DNA from: Bacteroidaceae bacterium
GTDB lineage: Bacteria > Bacteroidota > Bacteroidia > Bacteroidales > Bacteroidaceae
Direction: 5' to 3'
DNA: 64,000 nucleotides
NCBI GenBank assembly: GCA_017429945.1
Contig: JAFRNY010000080.1
Span: 1 to 64,000, forward strand
Shown piece by piece: positions 18,498-28,391 of this stretch (positions within the stretch are counted from its first letter, which is position 1; each line of letters starts with the position of its first letter). The notes under the pieces are model-generated. The model was not told the origin of the DNA and searched no databases. It saw only the letters and a list, made by a program, of their open reading frames with translations. Position numbers and translations under genes: made by a program.

Positions 18498-20930
18498 ATG
18501 CGCTTCATGACAGGCTCCACACTCAAACGAACAGCCTCGACGCTCGTCGGGGTCATGATAGCGCTGACCATGCAGGCCAGCGCTTTCGTTTTAAAGTACT
18601 CGGCTCCGGTTGCGGCATCTGTCAGTGCCGACGAGGAGCCCGTAGTCCTCACGGCTGCCGACCTTCTGCAGTCCGATGTGCTGCGCGTGCTCGGCACTTC
18701 GCTTGAGATAGGCGACCGCGATGCCAAGATCATCATCGGCACCGTCGGGCGGTCAAACGCCAAGCGCATAGCCAAGGCTGGCATCGACCTCTCATACCTC
18801 GAAGGGCGTCAGCAGGCCTTCGTCATGGCTGTCAGCGCCGAGGGGCAGCTCGTCATTGCCGGCAGCGACGCCGCCGGCACGGCTTATGGCATCATCGAAC
18901 TGACGCGCCTGCTGGGCGTCTCGCCCTGGGAGTGGTGGGCCGACGTGGAACCTGAGATCCGTCCAGAGTTCACCCTGCCCGAAGGCTTTCGTTCGCAGCA
19001 GTCCCCCGACGTTCCCTTCCGTGGCATTTTCATCAACGACGAAGATTTCGGCCTGCTGCCATGGGCCGTCTTCACTCACGAACCCAACAGCATCGGAGCC
19101 ATAGGTCCGCGCACCACAGAGCGCATCTTCCAACTCATGCTGCGCCTGCGTGCCAACCTCTACTGGCCGCCTATGCACGAACAGACGCTGCCCTTCTTCC
19201 TCACCGAAGGTAATGCCGAGCTGGCAAAGCGCTATGGCATCTACATCGGCTCAAGCCATTGCGAGCCACTGGCTTGCGACGTCGCAGGAGAGTGGCCAAG
19301 ACGCGGCCAGGGCGACTACAACTGGGCTACGAACAGCGCTGCCGTGACAGCTTTCTGGGAGCGCCGTGTGGCCGAGACCGCCGGGCAGCCTATGGTCTAT
19401 ACTCTCGGCATGCGAGGCGTGCACGACGGCGCCATGCAAGGCTACACCGATGCCGCTGCCAGCCGTACAGCCCTCGAACAAGTCATCACGGCACAGCGCG
19501 CACTACTCGGCAAGTACATCACCAAGTCGCTCTACATGGTGCCGCAAGTGTTCATCCCTTACAAGGAGGTGATGGACCAATACAACGCCGGCCTCCACGT
19601 TCCCGACGATGTCACTTTAATGTGGACCGACGATAACTACGGCTACATCCGCCATTTCCCCAACGAGCGCGAGCGTGCCCGTTCGGGCGGCAACGGCGTT
19701 TACTATCATGCCTCTTACTGGGGACGTCCCCACGACTATCTATGGCTCGGCACAGCCAGCCCGTTCCTCATGTTCCAGCAGCTCTCTGAGGCTGCCTACC
19801 ATGGCGCGTCGCGCATGTGGGTGCTCAACGTCGGCGATATCAAGCCGTCGGAGTATCAGATCTCACTCTTCATGGATATGGCATGGAATCTTGAGGCCGT
19901 GCGTGAGCTATCGGTAAGCAAGCACATCGAGGAGTTCATTGCTACGAATGTAGGCCGCGACGTGGCTCGCCTCCTCTCGATCTATCTCAAGGAGCACTAC
20001 CACTTGGCGTTCCAATGCAAACCTGAGCATCTCGGTGGCACGCGCGTCGAGGAGCCCAAAGGCGGCACCGTCAACTGGTCGGCTGTTCGCGATATGCCTT
20101 GGAGCGAGAAGAAGATTCGTCATCGCCTTACGCGCTACGACCTTATGCAGCGCAATATCCGCTGGCTGGCCGACAGCGTCCGCCGCACACACCCAGCCCG
20201 CTATGATGCCTTCTTCCAGCTCGTGGAATATCCCATCATGTGTGCTGCCTTGCAGAACGAGAAGTTCATGTGTGCCCAGCTTGCCCGTCACGGCATCAGC
20301 TACCTCTCTCGCGAGAGTGTGCAGCAGACATGGCAGCGCTCCGACAATGCCCATAATCGCATACAGCAGCTTACCGTGCAGTATAACGCCCAGCGCGGCG
20401 GCAAGTGGCAGGGCATCATGAACTCGAACCCGCGACAGCTCTCGGTGTTCCAGCCAGTGCCTCACATAGCAGTGCCCGATAAGTTGCCTGAAGAACCACC
20501 TACGATAGCTTCGTTCTACGGGGCATCGTACAACGGTTCATCGTTCACCGGCAGTTCAGTGCTCGACCCCGTGCTCGGCCTCGGTGCCAGCATTCGTGCC
20601 ATGCCGGTGCCTAAGGATTGCAATCTCACCTACACCTTCTCCGCCAGCTTCCCGGCCGCACAGCAGCGCGTGGAAGTGGAGGTGCACATGCTGCCTACAC
20701 ATCCCATCGATCCCCAGCAGCGCTTCACGCTCTCGCTCGACGGTTCGGCACCTCAGACCTTCACATACGCCACCGAAGGGCGCAGCGAACAGTGGAAGCA
20801 GAATGTGCTGCGGAACTACGCCGTAGTGAAAGCCTATATGCCTGTTCTGCAGCGAACTGGCACCCACAGTCTCGTTTTCGAAGCGCTGGACGATGGTGTA
20901 GTGGTAGACGAGATATTCATCAGAAAGTAA
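18498..20930 (+). CDS. GH115 family alpha-glucuronidase
   Basis: An 810-residue exported protein (hydrophobic signal to about residue 29). It matches GH115, which removes 4-O-methyl-glucuronic acid from xylan main and end chains: SPWEWWADVEPE, PFRGIFINDEDFGLLPW, LRLRANLYWPPMHE and HYHLAFQCKPEHLGG are typical segments. The C-terminal 150 residues form a beta-rich domain (YTFSASFPAAQQRVEVEVHM). The start is 3 bases after secG, so read-through from the Sec operon is likely; whether a private promoter exists is not visible. Substrate is inferred from family. Confidence 0.9.
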   Translation: MRFMTGSTLKRTASTLVGVMIALTMQASAFVLKYSAPVAASVSADEEPVVLTAADLLQSDVLRVLGTSLEIGDRDAKIIIGTVGRSNAKRIAKAGIDLSYLEGRQQAFVMAVSAEGQLVIAGSDAAGTAYGIIELTRLLGVSPWEWWADVEPEIRPEFTLPEGFRSQQSPDVPFRGIFINDEDFGLLPWAVFTHEPNSIGAIGPRTTERIFQLMLRLRANLYWPPMHEQTLPFFLTEGNAELAKRYGIYIGSSHCEPLACDVAGEWPRRGQGDYNWATNSAAVTAFWERRVAETAGQPMVYTLGMRGVHDGAMQGYTDAAASRTALEQVITAQRALLGKYITKSLYMVPQVFIPYKEVMDQYNAGLHVPDDVTLMWTDDNYGYIRHFPNERERARSGGNGVYYHASYWGRPHDYLWLGTASPFLMFQQLSEAAYHGASRMWVLNVGDIKPSEYQISLFMDMAWNLEAVRELSVSKHIEEFIATNVGRDVARLLSIYLKEHYHLAFQCKPEHLGGTRVEEPKGGTVNWSAVRDMPWSEKKIRHRLTRYDLMQRNIRWLADSVRRTHPARYDAFFQLVEYPIMCAALQNEKFMCAQLARHGISYLSRESVQQTWQRSDNAHNRIQQLTVQYNAQRGGKWQGIMNSNPRQLSVFQPVPHIAVPDKLPEEPPTIASFYGASYNGSSFTGSSVLDPVLGLGASIRAMPVPKDCNLTYTFSASFPAAQQRVEVEVHMLPTHPIDPQQRFTLSLDGSAPQTFTYATEGRSEQWKQNVLRNYAVVKAYMPVLQRTGTHSLVFEALDDGVVVDEIFIRK

Positions 20931-20974
20931 ATCCCAGCTTTAAATAGTTAACTCTTTAATCATTCAATACAATC

Positions 20975-22300
20975 GTGTTTGAGAATCTATCAGAACGCCT
21001 TGAACGCTCATTCAAGATCCTGAAGGGCGAAGGCAAAATCACAGAGATAAACGTTGCCGAGACGCTGAAGGACGTGCGTCGCGCACTCCTCGATGCCGAC
21101 GTCAACTATAAGGTAGCAAAGCAGTTCACCGACACCGTCAAGCAGAAAGCACTCGGGCAGAACGTCCTCACGGCCGTGAAGCCGCAGCAGATGATGGTGA
21201 AGATTGTGCACGACGAGCTGGCCCTGCTCATGGGCGGCGAGACGGCAGAGCTTAACCTCGCTGGTCATCCGGCTGTCATCCTTATGGCCGGTCTGAACGG
21301 TGCGGGTAAGACCACCTTTGCCGGCAAGCTGGCTAATATGCTCAAGACCAAGCGCCAGCGCAAGCCCTTGCTTGCAGCCTGCGACGTCTATCGTCCCGCA
21401 GCCGTGGAGCAGCTCCGTGTGCTGGGCGAGCAGATTGGTGTGCCCGTCTATATGGAGCTCGATTCGCAAGACCCCGTGCAGATAGCCCTCAACGCCATCC
21501 ACGAGGCCAAGGCCAAGAGCTACGACACCGTCATCGTCGATACCGCCGGCCGCCTGGCCATCGACGAGAAGCTGATGCAGGAGATTGCAGCCATCAAGGC
21601 CGCCATCAACCCCGACGAGACGCTCTTCGTCGTTGATGCCATGACGGGTCAGGACGCCGTGAACACCGCCAAGGAGTTCAACGACCGTCTCGACTACACG
21701 GGCGTAGTGCTCACCAAGCTCGACGGCGACACCCGCGGCGGTGCGGCCCTCTCAATCCGCACTGTCGTCGATAAGCCCATTAAGTTCGTGGGCACGGGCG
21801 AGAAGATGGAAGCCCTCGACCCCTTCCATCCCGCTCGTATGGCCGACCGCATCCTCGGCATGGGCGATATCGTCAGCCTCGTTGAGCGCGCTCAGGAGCA
21901 GTACGACGAAGAGGAAGCCCGCCGCCTGGAGAAGAAAATCCGCAAGAACCAGTTCGACTTCAACGACTTCTACGCACAGATTCAGCAGATTAAGAAGATG
22001 GGTAATATCAAGGAACTCGCCTCTATGATCCCGGGCGTGGGCAAGGCGCTGAAGGACATTGACATCGACGACGACGCCTTCAAGGGCATCGAGGCTATCA
22101 TCCTGTCGATGACGCCCAAAGAGCGCAGCCATCCCGACCTCCTCAACAGCTCGCGTCGCCGTCGCATCGCTGCCGGCTCGGGCACCGACATCGCAGCCGT
22201 CAACCGCCTCATCAAGCAGTTCGACCAGACGCGCAAGATGATGAAGATGGTCACCGACCCGAAGATGGCGCAGATGATGGCACGGATGCCGAAGCGGTAG
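20975..22300 (+). CDS. ffh: Signal recognition particle GTPase Ffh, GTG start
   Basis: A 441-residue SRP54 homologue that binds signal sequences with SRP RNA and delivers ribosomes to FtsY. The N domain (MFENLSERLERSFKILKGEG) is followed by the G domain: GLNGAGKTTFAGKLA (G1), DTAGRLAIDE (G3), TKLDGDTRGGAAL (G4). The methionine-rich M domain closes it (MMKMVTDPKMAQMMARMPKR). The start codon is GTG at 20975; no upstream ATG fits the family. A repeat with strong hairpins begins 7 bases after the stop. Confidence 0.96.
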   Translation: MFENLSERLERSFKILKGEGKITEINVAETLKDVRRALLDADVNYKVAKQFTDTVKQKALGQNVLTAVKPQQMMVKIVHDELALLMGGETAELNLAGHPAVILMAGLNGAGKTTFAGKLANMLKTKRQRKPLLAACDVYRPAAVEQLRVLGEQIGVPVYMELDSQDPVQIALNAIHEAKAKSYDTVIVDTAGRLAIDEKLMQEIAAIKAAINPDETLFVVDAMTGQDAVNTAKEFNDRLDYTGVVLTKLDGDTRGGAALSIRTVVDKPIKFVGTGEKMEALDPFHPARMADRILGMGDIVSLVERAQEQYDEEEARRLEKKIRKNQFDFNDFYAQIQQIKKMGNIKELASMIPGVGKALKDIDIDDDAFKGIEAIILSMTPKERSHPDLLNSSRRRRIAAGSGTDIAAVNRLIKQFDQTRKMMKMVTDPKMAQMMARMPKR

Positions 22301-22306
22301 GAGAAA

Positions 22307-22460
22307 AGACTCTCCCCCCGCCCTCCCTGTTAGGGAGGGAGCGAATACCTTTCAAGAATTGTAAACATATTAGATGATAATTATAAATAAATGAGTATGA
22401 ATACTTCTAGTCAGAATCATTCCGCTCCCTCCCTAACAGGGAGGGCGGGGGGAGAGTCTG
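22307..22460. repeat. Perfect 37-bp inverted repeat around the folD start
   Basis: The arms 22307-22343 and 22424-22460 are exact reverse complements and each contains its own hairpin (CCCTCCCT, loop GTT, AGGGAGGG). The 80-base AT-rich spacer holds the folD start codon; the right arm is inside folD. Same family as 8274-8378. Confidence 0.92.
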
Positions 22461-23335
22461 TCTCTCTCATCGACGGCAAGGCAACAGCCGCCACCATCAA
22501 GGCCGAGATCAAAGAAGAAGTGGAGCGCATCGTAGCCGCTGGCGGCAAGCGCCCTCACCTGGCAGCCATCCTCGTTGGTCACGACGGCGGCTCGGAGACT
22601 TACGTAAATAATAAGGTACGCGCGTGCGAGGAGTGCGGTTTCCGCAGCACCCTCTTGCGCTTCGAGGACGACATGACCGAGGAGGCCCTGCTCGCCGAGG
22701 TTGCCAAGCTCAATGCCGATGCCGACATCGACGGCTTCATCGTGCAGCTGCCCCTGCCGCGACACATCGACGAGCAGAAGGTGATCGAGGCCATCGACTA
22801 TCGCAAGGACGTCGATGGTTTCCACCCAATCAACGTCGGTCGTATGGCTATCGGCCTGCCCGCCTTCATCTCGGCCACGCCCAAGGGCATCCTCGAGCTC
22901 CTGCGCCGCTATGGCGTTGAGACCTCTGGCAAGAAGTGCGTCATCCTCGGCCGCTCGAACATCGTTGGCAAACCAATGTCGCAGTTGATGATGCAGAAGG
23001 GCGTCGATGCCACCGTCACCGTCTGCCATTCGCGCTCGAAGACTCTCAAGGACGAGTGCCGCGCTGCCGACATCATCATCGCCGCCATCGGCCAGCCCGC
23101 ATTCGTGACGGCCGACATGGTGAAGCCCGGAGCAGTCATCATCGACGTGGGCACTACGCGTGTGGCAGATGCCACCCGTGCCCGCGGCTGGCGCCTGCAG
23201 GGCGATGTCGACTTCCAAGCCGTGGCGCCTCTGGCTTCGCAGATTACTCCCGTGCCCGGCGGCGTAGGTCCCATGACCATATGCATGCTCATGCAGAATA
23301 CGCTCGCCGCTGCCCGCCACGAATACTACGATTAA
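22391..23335 (+). CDS. folD: Bifunctional methylenetetrahydrofolate dehydrogenase/cyclohydrolase FolD, N-terminal repeat peptide
   Basis: A 314-residue FolD that interconverts 5,10-methylene-, methenyl- and 10-formyl-tetrahydrofolate. Core motifs are [10 protein letters not shown] (catalytic Lys in YxxxK), [40 protein letters not shown] and [15 protein letters not shown]. The usual start near SLIDGKATA is preceded here by about 25 extra residues ([20 protein letters not shown]...), most of them encoded by the palindromic repeat arm. No Met, Val or Leu start codon of the normal kind sits between the repeat and the core, so the repeat is translated unless a CTG is used. Enzyme identity is firm. 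Confidence 0.95.
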   Translation: MSMNTSSQNHSAPSLTGRAGGESVSLIDGKATAATIKAEIKEEVERIVAAGGKRPHLAAILVGHDGGSETYVNNKVRACEECGFRSTLLRFEDDMTEEALLAEVAKLNADADIDGFIVQLPLPRHIDEQKVIEAIDYRKDVDGFHPINVGRMAIGLPAFISATPKGILELLRRYGVETSGKKCVILGRSNIVGKPMSQLMMQKGVDATVTVCHSRSKTLKDECRAADIIIAAIGQPAFVTADMVKPGAVIIDVGTTRVADATRARGWRLQGDVDFQAVAPLASQITPVPGGVGPMTICMLMQNTLAAARHEYYD

Positions 23336-23349
23336 GAAAGTATGCAAAT

Positions 23350-23394
23350 AAGCCTCACTACGCTCCCTTGGCAGGGGTGATAGTGAGGCTTTAA
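23350..23394 (+). terminator. Hairpin between folD and the MscS gene
   Basis: A perfect 11-bp stem (23350-23360 with 23381-23391) with a 20-base loop. The T tract is short, so termination may be partial. Confidence 0.6.
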
Positions 23395-23403
23395 TGTTTA
23401 TAA

Positions 23404-26025
23404 ATGATGAAACGATTTTTTATCTTTCTTCTGGCTGCTCTCGTGGCCATAGTCCCCACGTGGGCAGTGCTCAAGGAGCGCGACCTGGCCCGCACGCTGG
23501 GCGTGCTGCGAGCCGAACTGCAGGCCGACTATCGCCGTCAACAAGCTTTCAAGGCGCGCTACGAACAGCAAGGCGCCGCGCAGCACGAGCAACTGGTGTG
23601 GTATATGAATCAGTGCGAACAGATTGGGCTGATGCTCTATTCGCAGACGCCCGACAATACGTTCGATATGGCCTACGCCTGCCAGCAGGCCGTCAACCTC
23701 TATCGTCAGCTCGATAACCGCAGCGGGCGCACACTGTCTTACGACAAGATTATAACTCACCTGCGCCACGAAATCGAGCGCTACGACTCGCTCATCATGT
23801 CGCTCAACAGCATACCGCCGGTGCTCAATCAGGATTCGCTCTCGGAGAGCGACAGCCATCTGCTCGGCGCTATCGACTCGCTGGCGGCGCGCGTAGATAC
23901 TACCTTGGCTCATCGCCCTGACGCTGAGGCCCGCCCGCTCACCGACGAGGTGCCCGACGACGGCCCCCACGAGCCCCTCTACCTGACGGGGCAGCAGCTG
24001 CAGGACCGTCTTGAATGTATAGGCTTCGCCACCGTCTTGCGCGACAATATGCAGGAGTTCCTCGAGAGCCTCGAGGCCGAGAGCAGCTACTACAAGAGCG
24101 TTCAGGAGAAGGTGCGCGAACTGTTCGCCTTTGCGCAGTCGCGCTACAAGATGCTGCAGGACAATATCTACGTCAACGGCAGCCCCAACTATTTCTCGGT
24201 CATCGGCCATCTGCCGCAGTACGTCCGCCAGGCCAAGCGTTCGGCAGCCACTAAATATGCTCCTCTGCAGGGCCACGGCCACAGCTATTCGGAGTGGCGC
24301 GGCGTGCCCGTGCTGTTCATCAGCCTCTTCGTGCTCATCTACCTGGGCGGCGCGCTGTGCGTGGCCTACGCTATCGTGCGCTGGCTGTTGCCTCGTCGGT
24401 GGGTTAAGGCAGAGGACAAGCACCGCCGTATGGTGCTCACGCTCGTAGTCGGCTTTGCATTGTTTGCAATCGCCGTGATGACGGTCCGCCACTTCGTCGA
24501 GCGCAACTTCATTCAGATGTCCACGGCGCTCATCATCACTATAGCCTGGTTGCTCGAAATCGTCTCGCTCTCGATATTCATTCGCCTGAAAGGCAAGCAG
24601 ATGCGCCATGCTGTGCTCATCTATACGCCGCTGATGCTGTTGTCATCACTGGTGATTATGCTGCGTGTGGTGCTGGTGCCCAACAGCGTTCTCAACCTCA
24701 TGTTCCCGCCCGTGCTGCTGGTCTTCACGCTGTGGCAGATTTGGATGACGGGCCGCCACCGCAATGGCTTGCCCCTCTCCGATGTCGTCTATTCCCACAT
24801 CACAACGGCCGTTATGATCGTGGCCCTCGTAGCCGCTTGGGTAGGCTACACGCTGCTGGCCGTGCAGGTGCTTGTGTGGTGGACGTTCCAGTTGGCTGCC
24901 ATCATGACCATCACGTGTCTCTACGACCTGCTTTCGATGTTCGAGAATCGCTATATGGCGGCGCGCCTGAAGCCCGAACTGCGCGAGCGCATCATCGCGG
25001 GCGAGGATGTCGAGGCAGAGACCGCTTCTCTGCTTAAAGCTATGACTCAGGGCAAGTTTATCACCACGACGTGGCTCTACGACCTCTTCCGCCTGACGCT
25101 CGTGCCAATCCTTGCGGTGGTCTCGGTGCTGGCCTGCATCTACTGGAGTGCCGACATCTTCGAGATGACCAGCATTTGCCTGAAGGTATTCTTCAAGAAC
25201 TTCGTAGACCAAAAGGACCTCGTGCAGATTTCGCTCTATAAGCTCTGCGTCGTGGCGGCTCTGTGGTTCGTCTTCCGCTATCTCAACTATGCCATCCGCA
25301 GCTTCTACGCCTATTTCCGTCGGCGCACGGGGCAGGACGGCTCGGCCAACACCACTCTGGCGCGCAACATCATTGCTATCCTCTGCTGGGGCCTTTACAT
25401 CATCACCGTCTTAGTGATCCTCAATGTGCCCAAGAGCGGAATATCAATCGTCACGGCAGGTCTGGCCACCGGTCTTGGTTTTGCTATGCAGGACCTCATC
25501 GAGAACTTCTTCTACGGCCTCTCGCTCATGACGGGTCGCCTGCGCGTGGGCGACTTCATCGAGTGCGACGGCGTCATCGGCAAGGTGGAGAGCATCACCT
25601 ACCAGTCGACCCAGGTCGTCACGCTCGACGGCTACGTCATCTCGTTCCTCAACAAAGCCCTCTTCAACGGCAACTTCAAGAACATGACGCGCAACCACAG
25701 CTACGCCTTCGTGCGCGTGCCCGTGGGCGTGGCCTACGGCACCGACGTGGAGCACGTCCGCAGCCTCCTCACCGCGGCCCTGCAGCCCCTCGCCCGCGAG
25801 TGTAACGTTGCAGGCAAGCACATCATAGACCCCGCTCGCCCGGTCGCCGTCGTCTTCTCAGACTTCGGCGACAGTAGCGTCGACCTCTATGTGGCGCTGT
25901 GGATGCTTGTAGAGGAGCGTACGATGCTCGTGGGGCGCGTCAAGGAAATCATTTATCAGACGCTCAACGCCAACAACATCGAGATTCCGTTCCCGCAGCG
26001 CGAGGTGCGAGTGATATCGGGGTAA
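23404..26025 (+). CDS. Large MscS-family mechanosensitive channel
   Basis: An 873-residue membrane protein. A signal or first membrane segment (1-22) precedes a polar, helical periplasmic-type region to about 290; roughly eight to ten hydrophobic segments follow up to about 700. The pore and beta domain are recognisable: SIVTAGLATGLGFAMQDLIE, then GRLRVGDFIECDGVIGKVES and VVTLDGYVISFLNKALFN. It resembles large MscK/MscM-type channels that vent solutes on osmotic downshock. A long inverted repeat begins at its stop codon. Confidence 0.9.
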   Translation: MMKRFFIFLLAALVAIVPTWAVLKERDLARTLGVLRAELQADYRRQQAFKARYEQQGAAQHEQLVWYMNQCEQIGLMLYSQTPDNTFDMAYACQQAVNLYRQLDNRSGRTLSYDKIITHLRHEIERYDSLIMSLNSIPPVLNQDSLSESDSHLLGAIDSLAARVDTTLAHRPDAEARPLTDEVPDDGPHEPLYLTGQQLQDRLECIGFATVLRDNMQEFLESLEAESSYYKSVQEKVRELFAFAQSRYKMLQDNIYVNGSPNYFSVIGHLPQYVRQAKRSAATKYAPLQGHGHSYSEWRGVPVLFISLFVLIYLGGALCVAYAIVRWLLPRRWVKAEDKHRRMVLTLVVGFALFAIAVMTVRHFVERNFIQMSTALIITIAWLLEIVSLSIFIRLKGKQMRHAVLIYTPLMLLSSLVIMLRVVLVPNSVLNLMFPPVLLVFTLWQIWMTGRHRNGLPLSDVVYSHITTAVMIVALVAAWVGYTLLAVQVLVWWTFQLAAIMTITCLYDLLSMFENRYMAARLKPELRERIIAGEDVEAETASLLKAMTQGKFITTTWLYDLFRLTLVPILAVVSVLACIYWSADIFEMTSICLKVFFKNFVDQKDLVQISLYKLCVVAALWFVFRYLNYAIRSFYAYFRRRTGQDGSANTTLARNIIAILCWGLYIITVLVILNVPKSGISIVTAGLATGLGFAMQDLIENFFYGLSLMTGRLRVGDFIECDGVIGKVESITYQSTQVVTLDGYVISFLNKALFNGNFKNMTRNHSYAFVRVPVGVAYGTDVEHVRSLLTAALQPLARECNVAGKHIIDPARPVAVVFSDFGDSSVDLYVALWMLVEERTMLVGRVKEIIYQTLNANNIEIPFPQREVRVISG

Positions 26026-26245
26026 AAGGGGAAGTTAAAAGGAAGTTAAAGGGAAGTTAAAGGGGAGTTCTTCGCAGAGCGAAGCGAGCAAAGCTCGAGC
26101 GAAAGGGACAATACCTTTGCCTAAGCCACCTTCCCTCATAGACAACCCGCCAAACAATCGTCCCTTTACCTTCCCCTTAACTTCCCTTTACCTTCCCTTT
26201 ACCTTCCCTTTACCTTCCCTTTACCTCCCCTTTAACTCCCCTTTA
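26026..26245. repeat. Complementary tandem repeats between mscS-type gene and GH97 gene
   Basis: Left part (26026-26069): three to four units of GGAAGTTAAAG type. Right part (26160-26245): at least six units of about 11 bases, CCTTCCCTTTA or CTCCCCTTTAA. The two parts are roughly complementary, so the leader could fold into a long hairpin. The middle holds GAGCGAAGCGAG, also in the 8274-8378 element, and a possible -7 box. Confidence 0.8.
26112..26119 (+). promoter_or_regulatory. Possible -7 box for the GH97 gene
   Basis: TACCTTTG fits TAnnTTTG, 141 bases before the GH97 ATG. No good -33 TTTG is seen. If used, the transcript leader carries the right-hand tandem repeats. Confidence 0.45.
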
Positions 26246-26259
26246 ATCCCTCTTTTCCT

Positions 26260-28248
26260 ATGAACAAGCTACTTACCTTCGCGTTGCTGTTCCTCTCTTG
26301 CAGCTTCGCCAGTGCGCAGAAACGAGTCAGCGCAACGAGTCCCGATGGACAGACGCGGCTTACGGTGACCATAGCCGACCGCATTTATTATGACGTCGAA
26401 AGCCATGGCGAACGGCTCTTCGACCGATGCCATATCGGCCTGACGCTGCGCGACCGCACTCTGGGTGCACAGCCCGTGCTGAAAAGCAAAAAGTTGACGA
26501 AGGTCAGCGAGACCCTTACACCGATTCATCCGCTGAAGTCCGCCAAGGTGGAGAACCGCTACACGCTGCTTACGCTCACCATGGGCGGAGGCTACAAAGT
26601 GGAGTGGCGCGTCTATGACGACGGCCTGGCCTACCGCTTTTCGACAGCGCTGAAGGGCGACATCGAGGTCCTCGCCGAGGACGCCACCTGGCAGCTTGCA
26701 GCCCCCGCGCGCCTCGTGTTGCAGCAGCCCGGCGGTTTCCGCACGAGTTGTGAGGAGAACTATTCCGTCGTTGCCAGCGCCGAATGGAAGTCTGCCGACC
26801 GCATGAGCGAACTGCCAATCCTCGTCATGGGTGAGCGGCAGAAAGTGCTCATCTCCGAGTTCGACCTCTTCGACTACCCCGGCGCGTTCGTCAAGACGTG
26901 CGGCGAGGGCACCAACGCTTTCGCCATCATTCAACCCAAGACGCCCCTCGAGTATGAGGACGATGGCGACCGCCGCCAGAAGATCCTGCGCGAGGCCGAT
27001 TACGTTGCCCGCACCTCCGGCACTCGCTCCTTCCCTTGGCGCTATATGCTTATCACGCAGAGCGATTCGCAGCTGCCGCTCAACGCCATGCCCGTGCGCC
27101 TGGCACCCAAGAACGCCATCGGCGACACCAGCTGGATCAAGGTCGGGCAGACCTGCTGGGACTGGCTCAACGGCATCCCTTACGGTCCCGACGTGACGTT
27201 CAAAGCAGGCATAAATCTCGACACATATAAGTATTTTGTGGATTTCGCCGCGCGCAACGGCGTGGGCTATATGCTTATGGACGAAGGCTGGGCGCTCGAC
27301 ACGCGCGACCCCTTCCGCACCAACCCCGATGTGCACCTGCCCGAGCTCATAGCCTATGCCAAGGAGAAGGGCGTGGGCATCATCGTCTGGCTGCCGTGGC
27401 TGACGGTGGAGCACCACATGGATCTCTTCGAGCGCTTCGAGCAATGGGGCATCCGGGGCGTGAAGATCGACTTCATGGACCGTCAGGATCAGTGGATGGT
27501 CAACTTCTACGAGCGTGTGGCTCGTGAGGCTGCCCGCCACCACATCTTCATCGACTTCCACGGAGCCTTCCACCCCAGCGGCCTCGACTATAAGTATCCC
27601 AACGTGCTCACCTACGAGGGCGTGCGCGGTATGGAGTTCAACAGCAACTGCAAGCCCGACAACTCCGTATGGCTGCCGTTCATTCGCAATGCCGTAGGTC
27701 CCATGGACTACACGCCAGGCTCAATGCTCAACTACCAGCCCGAGCGCCACCATGGCGACCGCCCCATCTGTGCCGGCGTGGGCACCAAAGCCTTCAATAT
27801 GGCCGTCTTCGTGCTCTTCGAGAGCAACCTGCAGATGCTCATGGACAATCCCTGCCGCTACGACCAGTGGCCCGACTGCCGCGACTTCCTCACCAGCGTG
27901 CCCGTCAACTGGGACGAGACGCGCGTGCTTTCGGCCGAGGCAGGGCAGTACTGCGTCGTGGCCAAGCGCCGTGGCGACCGCTGGTTCATTGGGGCAATCA
28001 CCAACAGCCGTGAGCGCGACCTCACCATCTCGCTCGATTTCCTGGCAGAGTCAAGCGCCGTGAATGGTGCCGAGCGCCAGTCTTCAGTCCGTGAATATGC
28101 TATGACCAGCTTCGCCGACGGCATCAATGCCAACGTCATGGCCATGGACTATCTCCGCAGCGAGAGCCGCGTCAGCGCCACCACAGTGCTGCCCATCCAC
28201 CTGGCCCGCAATGGCGGCTGGTGCGCTGTCATCAGTCCCGATAAATAG
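26260..28248 (+). CDS. GH97 family alpha-glycosidase, retaining type
   Basis: A 662-residue exported enzyme (signal about 1-19, SFASAQ). It has the N-terminal beta-sandwich, (beta/alpha)8 barrel and C-terminal beta domain order of GH97. The strand-4 motif GVKIDFMDRQDQ has Asp where retaining GH97 alpha-galactosidases carry the nucleophile; inverting SusB-type alpha-glucosidases lack it. GVRGMEFNSNC holds a likely acid/base or calcium-binding Glu. So alpha-galactosidase is favoured, by analogy. No SusC/SusD genes are adjacent. Confidence 0.88.
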   Translation: MNKLLTFALLFLSCSFASAQKRVSATSPDGQTRLTVTIADRIYYDVESHGERLFDRCHIGLTLRDRTLGAQPVLKSKKLTKVSETLTPIHPLKSAKVENRYTLLTLTMGGGYKVEWRVYDDGLAYRFSTALKGDIEVLAEDATWQLAAPARLVLQQPGGFRTSCEENYSVVASAEWKSADRMSELPILVMGERQKVLISEFDLFDYPGAFVKTCGEGTNAFAIIQPKTPLEYEDDGDRRQKILREADYVARTSGTRSFPWRYMLITQSDSQLPLNAMPVRLAPKNAIGDTSWIKVGQTCWDWLNGIPYGPDVTFKAGINLDTYKYFVDFAARNGVGYMLMDEGWALDTRDPFRTNPDVHLPELIAYAKEKGVGIIVWLPWLTVEHHMDLFERFEQWGIRGVKIDFMDRQDQWMVNFYERVAREAARHHIFIDFHGAFHPSGLDYKYPNVLTYEGVRGMEFNSNCKPDNSVWLPFIRNAVGPMDYTPGSMLNYQPERHHGDRPICAGVGTKAFNMAVFVLFESNLQMLMDNPCRYDQWPDCRDFLTSVPVNWDETRVLSAEAGQYCVVAKRRGDRWFIGAITNSRERDLTISLDFLAESSAVNGAERQSSVREYAMTSFADGINANVMAMDYLRSESRVSATTVLPIHLARNGGWCAVISPDK

Positions 28249-28281
28249 TCCGGTAGCTTTGCTGCTGCCACGCTCCCGGCT

Positions 28282-28374
28282 GAGTCGTCAGTTTCAACCG
28301 GTCGCAACGTCAGTTTCAACCGGTCGCATCGCCCGCTTCAACCGGTCGCATCGCCCGCTTCGACCGGTCGTCCT
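28282..28374. repeat. Tandem array, four 22-base units, ACCGGTCG core
   Basis: ACCGGTCG starts at 28297, 28319, 28341 and 28363: four units spaced exactly 22 bases (TTCAACCGGTCGCA type). It lies just after the GH97 stop. Related to arrays at 14084 and 55136. Confidence 0.9.
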
Positions 28375-28391
28375 CGCAAACACGGCCAAGA

